Shown in pieces: positions 54,180 to 63,019 of a DNA stretch of 64,000 bases. Every line of letters begins with the position of its first letter. Position 1 is the stretch's first letter. The DNA is from Streptomyces sp. NRRL F-6676. GTDB taxonomy: Bacteria; Actinomycetota; Actinomycetes; Streptomycetales; Streptomycetaceae. A model generated the notes under the pieces. That model was given only the letters and a program-made list of their open reading frames with translations, was not told where the DNA came from and made no database searches. A program made the position numbers and the translations under genes. The DNA lies in NCBI RefSeq assembly GCF_000725625.1, contig NZ_JOHS01000016.1, forward strand, positions 62,001 through 126,000, given 5' to 3'.

Positions 54180-56391
54180 CTATGCCTCCTCGATCACCGC
54201 GTGCAGGCGGCGCCTGTGGTCCACCCTTCGGGCGGGGCCCGTCAGGCGGACCGTCGCCGTCAGGCGCGGGTCCGCCGACGACGCGGACAGGCGGAGTTCC
54301 AGCGCACCCGGCTCCACGACCCGGTACCCGTCCCGCCCCGTGAAGGACGCCACGTCCGCCGGAACCACGACGGCCAGCCGCCGCGACTCCCCCGCCGCGA
54401 GCCCCACCCGCGCATACCCCACCAACCGCTGCACCGGCTGCACCACCGAGGCCACCGGATCGTGCAGATACAGCTGCACGACCTCCGTCCCCTCCCGGTC
54501 CCCGGTGTTCCGCACCGTGAAGGCGAGCCGGAACTCCCCGTCGGTACCGGCCTCCTCCCCCTCCACCACCAGCTCGCTCCACTCGAAGCTCGTGTACGAC
54601 AGCCCGTGGCCGAAGGCGAACGCCGGCCCGGGGTCGATCCCGGAGACGTCGCTGGCCTGGGCCAGCTTGGCGACGAGGTAGGTGGTCGGCTGGACGCCCG
54701 GCCCGGCCGGCACGCTGACCGGGAGCCGCCCCGAGGGGTTCGTACGGCCGCTGAGGACACGGGCGATGGCCGCCGTGCCCTCCTCGCCGGGGAAGAAGGA
54801 CTGCACGATCGCGTCGGCCTCCGCCGCCCCCCGCCCGAGCGCGTACGGCCGCCCCGCGAGCAGCGTCAGCACCAGCGGCGTCCCCACGTCGAGCAGCCGG
54901 TCGAGCAGGGCCTGCTGCACACCGGGCAGGGCGAGCGACTCGGCGTCGCAGCCCTCGCCGCTGGTGCCGCGCCCGAACAGCCCGGCCCGGTCGCCGAGCG
55001 CGAGGACCACCACGTCGGCGTCGCGCGCCGCCCGCACGGCCGCGGCGAACCCGGAGGTGTCCTCGCCGTCGACGTCCGCGCCGCGCACGGTGACGATCTC
55101 GGCGTTCGGGAACTCCCGCACCAACGCCTCGCGCAGCGTGGGCAGTTCGATGCCGGCGGGGACGGCGGGGTGGTGCACGCCGACGTGCGCCGGGAAGGAG
55201 TAGCAGCCGAGCACGGCGTTCGGCTGGTCGGCCTGGGGGCCGATCAGGGCGATCCGGCGGGGCGCGGAGAGCGGCAGGACGCCGTTGTTGCCGAGCAGGA
55301 TCACGGCCCGGTCGGCGAGGTCCGCGGCCAGTACGTGGTTGCCGGGCGGGTCGAGGTCGACCGTGCCGCGCAGGGCGGAGGTGTCGTCCAGCGCGGCCCC
55401 GCGCAGGACCGGCGGCACCGGGTCCCAGTCGGCGTCGAGCAGGCCGAGTTCACCCTTCTGGGTGAGCACCCGGCGCAGGGCGCGGTCGAGGAGTGCCTCG
55501 GGGACGCGGCCGTCGGCGACGGCCGTGCGCAGCGGCTCGCCGAACGTCTTGATGCTGGGCAGTTCGACGTCGACGCCGGCCCGCAGCGCGGTGCCCGCGG
55601 CCTCGGCCCAGTCGGCGGCCACGCCGTGCAGGGTCTTGAGGAAGGCGATGCCGAAGTAGTCGGCGACGACGGTGCCGTCGAAGCCCCAGGTGTCCCGCAG
55701 CAGCCCGGTGAGCAGATCCTCGTCGGCCGCCGAGGGGACGCCGTCGGTGTCGGTGTAGGCGTGCATGACGGAGCGGGCGCCGCCCTCGCGGACCGCCATC
55801 TCGAAGGGCGGCAGCAGGACGTCGGCGCGTTCGCGCGGGCCCATGGAGACGGGGGCGAGGTTGCGTCCGGCGCGGGAGGCGGAGTACCCGGCGAAGTGCT
55901 TGAGGGTGGCGACGATGCCGGCGGACTCCAGGCCCTGGACGTAGGCGGTGGCGACGGTGCCGACGAGGTAGGGGTCCTCGCCGATGGAAGCCGGCGAGGC
56001 ACTCCTCGTGGGCGAGGGCGGGGATGCCGAAGCGGTTGGCGGCGGTGATGCGCTGCTGGCTGCGGAGCAGGGAGAGCGCGCCGAGCGCCGGGTCGACGGG
56101 GGCGGTGCCGAAGGGGCGGGTGAGCTGCCCGAGGCCCGAGGGGAGCAGCGCGTCGAGGTCGACGGGCTCCTCCATGTCGTGCTGGTGCGGGGCGACTTCG
56201 CCGCCCTCGTCGGAGGCGCCGACCCAGACGCCGACGAGCTGGGCGATCTTCTCCTCGACGGTCATGGCCTCGATCAGGGCGGTGACCCGGGTGTCGAGAT
56301 CCTGACCGCTGTCCTGCCAGACCGGCGGGGTGGGGGTGGTGGGAGTGGTCGGGGTGACGGGGGTTGTCTCAACAGCCACGTTGGCGGTCAC
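54180..56391 (-). pseudogene. bxlA: GH3 beta-xylosidase/beta-glucosidase BxlA, disrupted by internal deletion and frameshift
   Basis: The first 135 codons (GTG 56391, overlapping the permease stop) encode a normal GH3 start: ALIEAMTVEEKIAQLVGVWV to IPALAHEECLAGF. At about 55986 the frame changes: homology resumes in another frame as IGEDPYLVGTVATAYVQGLE, GIVATLKHFAGYSASRAGRN, GTVVADYFGIAFLK (catalytic Asp), and the GH3 C-terminal and fibronectin-like domains to 54180. The stretch normally between CLAGF and IGEDPY (around 60 residues, including the xxPLGLAATWDPE and GPVLDVxRDPRWGRxEET blocks) is absent. So about 180 bases are missing, with a net frame change. The C-terminal 601-codon part is intact. 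Either a true pseudogene or a sequence error. Fourth gene of a bxlEFGA-type operon. Confidence 0.85.
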
Positions 56392-57206
56392 TTTCCTCCG
56401 ACGCCCATCAGGCCCTGGACCAGGGCACGGCGGGCGAACAGGTAGACGAGCAGGATCGGCACCATGGACATGAACACCGCGGCGAGCGTGCCGGGGACGT
56501 TGATGCCGTGCTCGGTTTGGAAGTTGTACAGACCCAGCGTGATGACCTTGGTGGAGTCGGACTGGGTCAGGACGAGCGGGAAGAGGAAGCCGTTCCAGGC
56601 CTGGAGCGCGGAGAACACCACGATGGTGGAGATGCCGCCCTTGGAGAGCGGGAGCACCAGTTGCAGGAACATCCGGCGCGGCGAGGCGCCGTCCACGGCC
56701 ATGGCCTCGAAGAGTTCGTGCCCGATGTCCCGCATCGCCCCGCTGAGGATCAGCGTGGAGATGGGCAGGCAGAAGGCGGCCGTGGGCAGAATGACACCGA
56801 TCAGGTTGTCGTACAGCCCGGCCTCGCTGATCAGGTAGAACATCGGCACGATCACGGCCTGGGCGGGGATGGCGAGACCCAGCAGGAACAGCCGGAAGAC
56901 GCCCGAGGCGACGCGGGAGCGGCTGCGCACGACGGCGTACGCGAGCGGCGGCACCAGGACGACGACGATGCCGACCACGGCCACGGTGACGATCAGGGTG
57001 TTGACGAAGAACTGTCCGAAGCCCTCGTCGAAGGCGCCCGAGTAGTTCTCGAAGGTGAAGTGCTCGGGCCAGGAGAGCGGGCTGCCCTTGGCGTAGTCGC
57101 CCTTGGACTGCACGGTCGCGGACAGCATGACGTACAGCGGCAGGGCGACGATGATCAGCCAGGCGACGGAGGCCACGCCGGCCAGGTAGTTGGGGCGTCG
57201 CCTCAT
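56388..57206 (-). CDS. bxlG: Carbohydrate ABC transporter permease (MalG type)
   Basis: A 272-residue inner-membrane permease with six helices (first WLIIVALPLYVMLSATVQ). The ATPase-docking EAA loop is ELFEAMAVDGASPRRMFLQL, about residues 170-189. It pairs with the upstream permease; no ATPase gene is in the operon, so a shared MsiK-type ATPase must drive uptake, as known for streptomycete sugar importers. ATG overlapping the preceding stop (ATGA), and its own stop overlaps the bxlA GTG. Confidence 0.93.
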   Translation of the reverse strand: MRRRPNYLAGVASVAWLIIVALPLYVMLSATVQSKGDYAKGSPLSWPEHFTFENYSGAFDEGFGQFFVNTLIVTVAVVGIVVVLVPPLAYAVVRSRSRVASGVFRLFLLGLAIPAQAVIVPMFYLISEAGLYDNLIGVILPTAAFCLPISTLILSGAMRDIGHELFEAMAVDGASPRRMFLQLVLPLSKGGISTIVVFSALQAWNGFLFPLVLTQSDSTKVITLGLYNFQTEHGINVPGTLAAVFMSMVPILLVYLFARRALVQGLMGVGGK

Positions 57207-58159
57207 GACACACCCTCCATGGTGGAGCGCATCTTGTCGTAGCCGGAGAGGCGTACGACGATCAGCGAGATGATCGTGGCCGCGACGACCAGGAGCAGCG
57301 CGATGACGGCGCCCGCACCGAAGTCGAAGCTCTTGAAGGCCTTTTGGTACATGTAGTAGGCGCTGATGGTGGTGTCGGTGCCGGGTCCGCCCTGGGTCAG
57401 GATGAGGACCGTCTCGAAGGTGGTGAGACCGCCGACGACCATCAGGATCATCGAGGTGATGATCGAGTTGCGCAGCTGGGGCAGGGTGATGTGGAAGAAC
57501 TGCCGCACCCGTCCGGCGCCGTCGATCTGCGCGGCCTGGTAGAGCACCTGCGGGATGGCCCGGGCGGCGCCCTGGTAGATCAGGCTGTGCAGCGGGGTGA
57601 ACTGCCAGGTGGAGACGAAGGCGAGGACACCGATGGCGGTGGACTGCTCACCGAACAGGTTGCCGTCGCCGAACAGCCAGGTCGCCTCGGAGGGGATGCC
57701 GAAGTTCGGGTCGAGCAGCGCCCGCCACAGCACCGAGACGGCGGTGGAGGACAGCAGCAGCGGCACGAAGTAGACGGCGGAGATCACGGCGCGGTTGCGC
57801 TGGGTGCCGGCCGCCCAGACGCCGATCAGGATGCTCAGCGGGGTCTGGAGGACGACGCCGAGCACGGTGAGCAGCAGGGTCAGCCAGATGCTCTTGATCA
57901 TGACCGGGTCGTCGAAGACCCGGCTCCAGTTGTCGAGGCCGACCCACTCGGGGTCGCCGATGCCGCCCCAGCTCATGAAGGACAGGGCCGCGACGGCGAG
58001 CAGCGGGAGAATGGCGAAGAGGACGAAGAAGATCGTGGCGGGGACCGCCCAGGCGAAGCCCGGGCGGCCCACGTCGGCGGCCTGCGCGCCCCGCGCCCGG
58101 CCGCTTCTGCGGCCGGAGGTCTTCACGGGGGCGGCCGCGCGTGTCAGTTCTGTGGTCAT
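57203..58159 (-). CDS. bxlF: Carbohydrate ABC transporter permease (MalF type)
   Basis: A 318-residue permease with a basic cytoplasmic N-terminus (RRSGRARGAQ) and six membrane helices beginning AVPATIFFVLFAILPLLAVA. The EAA loop is LYQAAQIDGAGRVRQFFHIT, about residues 210-229. It forms the channel with the MalG-type protein. The start is 7 bases after the binding-protein stop; the operon is compact with overlapping genes. Confidence 0.93.
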   Translation of the reverse strand: MTTELTRAAAPVKTSGRRSGRARGAQAADVGRPGFAWAVPATIFFVLFAILPLLAVAALSFMSWGGIGDPEWVGLDNWSRVFDDPVMIKSIWLTLLLTVLGVVLQTPLSILIGVWAAGTQRNRAVISAVYFVPLLLSSTAVSVLWRALLDPNFGIPSEATWLFGDGNLFGEQSTAIGVLAFVSTWQFTPLHSLIYQGAARAIPQVLYQAAQIDGAGRVRQFFHITLPQLRNSIITSMILMVVGGLTTFETVLILTQGGPGTDTTISAYYMYQKAFKSFDFGAGAVIALLLVVAATIISLIVVRLSGYDKMRSTMEGVS

Positions 58160-58166
58160 GGTGTGC

Positions 58167-59468
58167 TCAGGCGGTCGGCAGGGCCTGCATGGCCTTGATG
58201 AATCCGTCGACGTCCAGCGAGCCGTTGAAGAACTGCTGCACGGCCTGGTGCATCTGCTCGCTCGCGGACTGCGGGTAGGCCTGGTCCCAGGAGAGCTGGA
58301 AGGACGGGGCCTTCTTCACCAGGTCGAACTGGTACTGGGCGTAGTCCGGGTCGGCCGCGGTGTTCAGGAACTTCTCGGTGTTGGTCGTGGTCGGCAGGTT
58401 GCCGATGGCGAGCTGCCGCTTGATGAACTTGTCGCTGTACATCAGCTTGAGGAACTTCGCGACGGCCTCGGGATGCTTGGTCTTCTTCATCACCGAGTAG
58501 TAGTTGTTGGTGTTGCCGACGATGTCGTTCGGGTCGCCCTTGCCGCCGTCGACGGTCGGGAAGGAGTGGTACCCGAGGTCCTTCTCGGCGAACTCCTTGG
58601 CGTTCTCCTGCTGCTGGGAGTAGTACCAGGAGCCCATCAGCTCGAAGCCGGCCTTGCCGCGCGCGACGAGTGCGGGCGAGCCGCCGTCGGTGTACTTCAC
58701 CGAGTCGTAGTTGGTGCCGAAGGCGCCGGTGTCGACGAGCTCCTTGAGCTTGTTCAGGGCCTTCTTGCTGTCCTCGCTCGCCCAGGCGTCCTTGTCGCCG
58801 CCGACGGCCTTCTTCAGCAGGTCGGGGCCGGCGATGCGGTCGTAGAGGTACTCGAACCACATCAGGGTCGGCCACTGGTCGCCGCCGCCGAGTGCGATCG
58901 GGGTGACGCCGTCCTTCTTCAGCGCCTTCACCGCGCCCAGCAGGTCGTCCCAGGTCTTGGGCGCCTCCACGCCGGCGTCCTTGAGCACCTTGTCGTTGCT
59001 GAAGAGCAGCACCGGCTGGGTGCCGCGCATCGGGATGCCGTAGGCCTTGCCGTCGACCTTCGCGGCGTCGAAGACGCTCGGCAGGAACGCCGACTTCAGC
59101 TTGGGGTCGTCCTTGATGAAGTCGTCCAGCGGCATCAGCAGGTCCGCCTTGACGAAGGGCTGGATGCTGCCGGCGCCCCAGTTGTAGAAGACGTCCGGGG
59201 CCTGCGGGGTGTTGATGATCGTCTGGAGCTTCTGCTGATAGGTCGCGCCGGGGATGGTGTCGAGGACCACCTTGACCTTGGAGGTCTTGTTGAACTCGGC
59301 GACGACTGCCTTCTCGACCTTGTTGGTGGCGTCCCCGTAGACCAGTACGTGGATCTTCCCGTCGCCCGAGCCCGACCCGCTGTCGTCCCCGCACGCGGAG
59401 AGTGACAGCGCCATGCCCAGGGTCACACCGCCGACGAGCATGCGGGAGAACCGAGTACGTGTCCGCAT
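58167..59468 (-). CDS. bxlE: Extracellular sugar-binding lipoprotein (xylobiose type, BxlE-like)
   Basis: A 433-residue ABC binding protein. A lipoprotein signal (MLVGGVTLGMALSLSACGDD) puts the lipidated Cys near residue 27. The SBP_bac_1 fold follows: VVAEFNKTSKVKVVLDTIPG, APDVFYNWGAGSIQPFVKAD, AYGIPMRGTQPVLLFSNDKV, and WPTLMWFEYLYDRIAG. Gene order (binding protein, two permeases, GH3 enzyme, divergent LacI) and the CGAAxTTCG-type operators point to xylo-oligosaccharides as in the bxl systems of Streptomyces; the sugar itself is inferred. ATG with AAGGGG upstream. Promoter and operators are at 59483-59552. Confidence 0.92.
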   Translation of the reverse strand: MRTRTRFSRMLVGGVTLGMALSLSACGDDSGSGSGDGKIHVLVYGDATNKVEKAVVAEFNKTSKVKVVLDTIPGATYQQKLQTIINTPQAPDVFYNWGAGSIQPFVKADLLMPLDDFIKDDPKLKSAFLPSVFDAAKVDGKAYGIPMRGTQPVLLFSNDKVLKDAGVEAPKTWDDLLGAVKALKKDGVTPIALGGGDQWPTLMWFEYLYDRIAGPDLLKKAVGGDKDAWASEDSKKALNKLKELVDTGAFGTNYDSVKYTDGGSPALVARGKAGFELMGSWYYSQQQENAKEFAEKDLGYHSFPTVDGGKGDPNDIVGNTNNYYSVMKKTKHPEAVAKFLKLMYSDKFIKRQLAIGNLPTTTNTEKFLNTAADPDYAQYQFDLVKKAPSFQLSWDQAYPQSASEQMHQAVQQFFNGSLDVDGFIKAMQALPTA

Positions 59469-59482
59469 CACCCACCCCTTTT

Positions 59483-59552
59483 CGAAAGTTTCGATGCAGC
59501 TTACGAAATTCGCTGTTGCCGGGACATTAGGCGAGTGTTTCCGCTCGGTCAA
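59483..59552 (-). promoter_or_regulatory. bxl operon promoter with two LacI-type operators
   Basis: TTGACC (59547-59552), 17-base spacer, TAATGT (59524-59529): a strong promoter directed at the binding-protein gene, start near 59517. Just downstream lie CGAAATTCG (59504-59512) and the palindrome CGAAAGTTTCG (59483-59493). The first equals the CGAA-N-TTCG site I recall for BxlR, so repression by blocking transcription is likely. Confidence 0.8.
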
Positions 59553-59610
59553 CGGGGGTGTGCGGCCGCGACCGAACCGTTACCGGGCGGCGTGCCCTAT
59601 GCTGCTGCCC

Positions 59611-60603
59611 ATGAGCCTGACTGACGAGGAGAACGCGACCGGCAGGGTGACCCTCGCGGAGGTGGCCACACAGGCCGGTGTGTCCCTTTCGACGGTTTCG
59701 AAAGTCCTCAACGGACGGTCGGACGTCTCGGCCGCCACCCGCACCCGGGTGGAGCAGTTGCTGGAGAACCACGGCTACCGGCGCCGGGCCGCGACGTCCT
59801 CGCACGCGCCGCTGATCGAGCTGGTCTTCCCGGAGCTGGAGAGCGTCTGGGCGATGGAGCTGATCCGCGGCGTGGAGAACGTGGCGAAGCAGCACAAGGC
59901 CAGCGTCGTACTGAGCGAGAGCGGCGACCGGCACGCGCCCGGGCGCGAGTGGGTCGAGGGTGTGCTGCAACGCCGGCCGCTGGGCGTCGTGCTGGTCTTC
60001 TCCTCGCTGCCCGACAAGGTCAAGCGCCAACTGCGGTCCCGTGCCGTGCCGTTCGTCATCATCGACCCGGCCGGTGACCCGGAGGCGGACGTGCCCTCGG
60101 TGGGCTCGGCCAACTGGGCGGGCGGCATGGCCGCGACCCGGCATCTGACCGAACTCGGCCACCGGCGCATCGCCATCATCACCGGGCCCGTCGACATGAT
60201 GTGCTCACTGGCCCGGCTGGACGGCTTCCGCTCCGCGATGACGATGGCGGGGCTGGAGACCGACGAACGTCTGGTGCGGTACGGGGACTTCCACGTCCAG
60301 GGCGGTTTCGAGCAGGCCATGGAGCTGCTCGCGCTCCCCGACCGGCCCACCGCGGTCTTCGCGGGCAGCGATCTACAGGCGCTGGGCGTCCTGGAGGCGG
60401 CGCGCCGGCAGGGGTTGAGCGTGCCGGAGGACCTCTCGGTCGTGGGCTACGACGACGTGCCGCTCGCCGAGTGGTCGAGCCCGCCGCTGACGACGGTGCA
60501 CCAGCCATTGCGGCAGATGGCGGAGGAGGCGGCGCGCATGCTCCTCCAGCCGGCCGAGGCCGACCGCCCCGCGCTGCGGAGCAGCGCGGCGCCGAACGCC
60601 TGA
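59611..60603 (+). CDS. bxlR: LacI-family repressor (BxlR-like), altered C-terminus
   Basis: A 330-residue repressor divergent from the bxl-type operon. The helix-turn-helix is VTLAEVATQAGVSLSTVSKVLNGRSDVSAATR (about 11-42). The sugar-binding core includes LIELVFPELESVWAMELIRG, GVVLVFSSLPD, FVIIDPAGDPEADVPSVGSANWAGGMAAT and DLSVVGYDDVPLAEWSSPPLTTVHQPLRQM. After ARMLLQPAEADRPALRS the usual final strand (LVVRxST-like) is missing and the protein ends SSAAPNA; a 100-bp part of this 3' end is duplicated downstream. The ATG at 59611 is preceded at 7 bases by TATGCT, so leaderless; ATG 59599 is an alternative. Confidence 0.9.
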   Translation: MSLTDEENATGRVTLAEVATQAGVSLSTVSKVLNGRSDVSAATRTRVEQLLENHGYRRRAATSSHAPLIELVFPELESVWAMELIRGVENVAKQHKASVVLSESGDRHAPGREWVEGVLQRRPLGVVLVFSSLPDKVKRQLRSRAVPFVIIDPAGDPEADVPSVGSANWAGGMAATRHLTELGHRRIAIITGPVDMMCSLARLDGFRSAMTMAGLETDERLVRYGDFHVQGGFEQAMELLALPDRPTAVFAGSDLQALGVLEAARRQGLSVPEDLSVVGYDDVPLAEWSSPPLTTVHQPLRQMAEEAARMLLQPAEADRPALRSSAAPNA

Positions 60604-60821
60604 CCGGCGGGGCGGCGGGGCGGCGGGGGCGCCCTGTAGCTCGGGGGTGCGCGTTTCGTCGGCGGCTGCGGGCGGGTGGGGCTTCTCGCGCAGTCCCCGC
60701 GCCCCTCGCCGGGGGTCGGACCCCGCCGCTGACGACGGTGCACCAGCCATTGCGGCAGATGGCGGAGGAGGCGGCGCGCATGCTCCTCCAGCCGGCCGAG
60801 GCCGACCGCCCCGCGCTGCGG
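60480..60821 (+). repeat. Perfect 100-bp direct repeat (lacI 3' end and downstream copy)
   Basis: Bases 60480-60579, inside the repressor gene, are identical to 60722-60821. The 142 bases between them include the end of the gene and part of the dispersed repeat (CGCGCAGTCCCCGCGCCCCTCGCCGGGGG). The downstream copy has no start and is a gene fragment. Confidence 0.95.
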
Positions 60822-60861
60822 TCGGCTCCCCCCGGCCGGAGGCCGATGCCACGGTGTCCCC

Positions 60862-61800
60862 ATGACGCACCCCCACCCCCTGGACCCCGAACTCGCCGCC
60901 GCGCTCGCGATGATGCCCCCCGTCGACATCTCCGACCTCGCCGCCGCCCGCGCCGCGCAGAAGGCCGAGACCTTCCTCCGCGTCACCGACACGGACACCA
61001 CCGGCGTGACGGTCATGGACGTGCAGCAGGCCGGCGTCTCGCTGCGCGTCTACCGCCCGGAGGGCGCCACCCACCCCCTCCCCGCCGTCTTCCGCATCCA
61101 CGGCGGCGGCTTCGTCCTCGGCAGCCCCGACGTCGACCACGAGACCAACCTCCGCCTGTGCCGCGAACTCCCCGGCGTCGTCGTCTCCCCCGGCTACCGG
61201 CTCGCCCCGGAGCACCCGTACCCCACCGGACTGGAGGACTGCTACGCCGCCCTGTGCTGGACCGCGGCGAACGCGGCCGGCCTCGGTATCCGGGCCGACC
61301 GCCTGGCCGTGGCCGGCGACAGCGCCGGCGCCTGCCTGGCGACGGCCACCGCGATGCTGGCCCGGGACCGCGGCGGCCCGGAGCTCCGGTTGCAGTACCT
61401 GGACAGCCCCGCGCTCGACGACCGGCTGGCCACCGTCAGCGCCCGCCGCTTCACCGACACCCCGGTCTGGAACCGCCGCAACGCCCGGCTGAGCTGGACC
61501 GCCTACCTCGGCGAGGGCGTCCCCGGCTCGGCCGGCGTGCCGGTCACCGCCGCCCCCGCCCGGGCCGGCACCACCGACCTCGCGGGACTGCCCCCGGCAC
61601 ACCTCGCCGTGATGGCGTACGACCCGCTGCGCGACGAGGGCGTCGACTACGCCCGCGCGCTGCTGGACGCCGGGGTCGCCGCGGAACTGCACCTGTTCCC
61701 GGGCACGTTCCACGGCGCCGGGATGGTGCGGCACGCCGCCGTGGCGCAGCGGATGGCCGCGGAGGAGCTCACGGCGCTGCGCCGCGCCCTGGCGTGGTGA
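60862..61800 (+). CDS. Alpha/beta hydrolase, hormone-sensitive-lipase (HSL) family esterase
   Basis: A 312-residue esterase. HSL features: FRIHGGGFVLGSPDVDHE (HGGG oxyanion hole), SPGYRLAPEHPYPTGLEDCY, nucleophile GDSAGACLA, acid in MAYDPLRDEGVDYA and His in PGTFHGAGM. Probably acts on short-chain esters, perhaps acetyl groups on xylo-oligosaccharides given the neighbours, but this is inference. No ribosome site precedes the ATG. Its last 32 bases overlap the 3' end of the convergent regulator gene. Confidence 0.9.
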   Translation: MTHPHPLDPELAAALAMMPPVDISDLAAARAAQKAETFLRVTDTDTTGVTVMDVQQAGVSLRVYRPEGATHPLPAVFRIHGGGFVLGSPDVDHETNLRLCRELPGVVVSPGYRLAPEHPYPTGLEDCYAALCWTAANAAGLGIRADRLAVAGDSAGACLATATAMLARDRGGPELRLQYLDSPALDDRLATVSARRFTDTPVWNRRNARLSWTAYLGEGVPGSAGVPVTAAPARAGTTDLAGLPPAHLAVMAYDPLRDEGVDYARALLDAGVAAELHLFPGTFHGAGMVRHAAVAQRMAAEELTALRRALAW

Positions 61801-62929
61801 GCGGACCGGCGTCCGGCGTGGTGAGCGGATCGTCCGGGCCCCGCGCCAGCCGCCAGGCGTAGAGCGCGAGCCGGGCCCGGAACCGGTCGCCGGGCTCGCG
61901 CAGCCGCCAGCCGGTGACCGCCTCGACGCGTTCGAGGCGGCTCGCCACCGAGCTGTGGTGGAGGTGCAGTTCGGCGGCGGCCTGGCGCAGCGACCCGGTG
62001 CGGCAGAACGCGGAGAGCGCGTCCAGGCCGGCCGCGCCGCCGTCGCGCGCGGCCACCGCCGTCAGGAGCGTCACGTCGGGCAGGGTGCGCAGCCGGTCCG
62101 CCGGGAGGTCGGCCAGCACGGCGACCGTGCCCAGCTCGTCGTGGTCGGCCACCGCCTCGGCCGGCACCCCGGGCACCGCGAACCGCAGGGCCACCACCGC
62201 CTGCTGCCAGGACTCCGCCGCCCGCAGCGCCTCGACGCCACCGCCGACCCCGACCCGTACGGCACCGCGCAGCACCTGGCGCAGCTCACCGGCGGGCGAG
62301 GGCGCGTCACCGGCGGGGGCGCCGGGCGCCGCCGTCCGCTGCACGAGCGCGACCCCGTGGCCGCCGATCCGGGCGGCGCGTACGGTGCCGGGCGGGCGGC
62401 CCCGGTCCAGCAGGGCCAGGGCGAGCGACTCGGGCTCGCCGGGCGCGGCGACGACGACGGCACGCAGCGGCGCCTGCGGGACGAACCCGAGCAGCCGCAG
62501 CGCCCTGGACCGGTCGGCGACGGTCTCGCGGCCGGAGAGGACCACCTCCACCAGCGCCGGATCGGCGGCGCGCGGCGGCTGCGCGAGGGTGCGGGCGGCG
62601 ACGGCCAGCCACTCCAGGACCAGGTCGTCGAAGGGCCCGGCGGGGCCCGGCCGCTCCAGCCAGACCCGCCCCGCCGCGCCCAGCTCGGCGGCGCCGGACA
62701 CGGGTCCAGGGCGGCCGGTCAGCGCGGTGCCGTCCGGTCCCGCGCGCAGCACGCGTCCGTCGGCGAGTTCCATCCCGGCGGGGCACTCGGCCAGCGCGGC
62801 GGTGGACCGCAGCAGGGCCGCCGGGTCGATCCGGTCGGCGGCGAGCAGCGCCTGGAAGTGCGCGATCACCCGTACCGCGGCGGTCGCGTCGGCGTCGAGC
62901 GACGACAGCCGCAGCAGCAAACCCTTCAC
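61769..62929 (-). CDS. PucR/CdaR-type helix-turn-helix transcriptional regulator
   Basis: A 386-residue regulator. The C-terminal PucR helix-turn-helix is clear: LSAFCRTGSLRQAAAELHLHHSSVASRLERVEAVTGW (about 325-361). The centre has a GGDEF-like/CdaR region (VRVGVGGGVEALRAAESWQQ). No N-terminal sensor domain is recognised. The GTG at 62929 is placed at the start of conserved sequence; TAAACT lies exactly 7 bases upstream, so a leaderless message is likely, while the open frame further left has no start support. Convergent with the esterase gene, which it may regulate. Confidence 0.87.
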   Translation of the reverse strand: MKGLLLRLSSLDADATAAVRVIAHFQALLAADRIDPAALLRSTAALAECPAGMELADGRVLRAGPDGTALTGRPGPVSGAAELGAAGRVWLERPGPAGPFDDLVLEWLAVAARTLAQPPRAADPALVEVVLSGRETVADRSRALRLLGFVPQAPLRAVVVAAPGEPESLALALLDRGRPPGTVRAARIGGHGVALVQRTAAPGAPAGDAPSPAGELRQVLRGAVRVGVGGGVEALRAAESWQQAVVALRFAVPGVPAEAVADHDELGTVAVLADLPADRLRTLPDVTLLTAVAARDGGAAGLDALSAFCRTGSLRQAAAELHLHHSSVASRLERVEAVTGWRLREPGDRFRARLALYAWRLARGPDDPLTTPDAGPLTTPGRGAAP

Positions 62930-63019
62930 AACCGCAAGTTTAGGAAAGTTGCCCGAAAGGAACATCCCCCCGGCGCTCCGGGCCGGCACGAAACCCTCGA
63001 TTCGCGCCACCGCGGCCGC

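Noticed and set aside
60622-60862. Separate small gene using the duplicated repressor fragment
   Set aside because: No start with a ribosome site; the copy is only a 100-bp fragment in a changed context.
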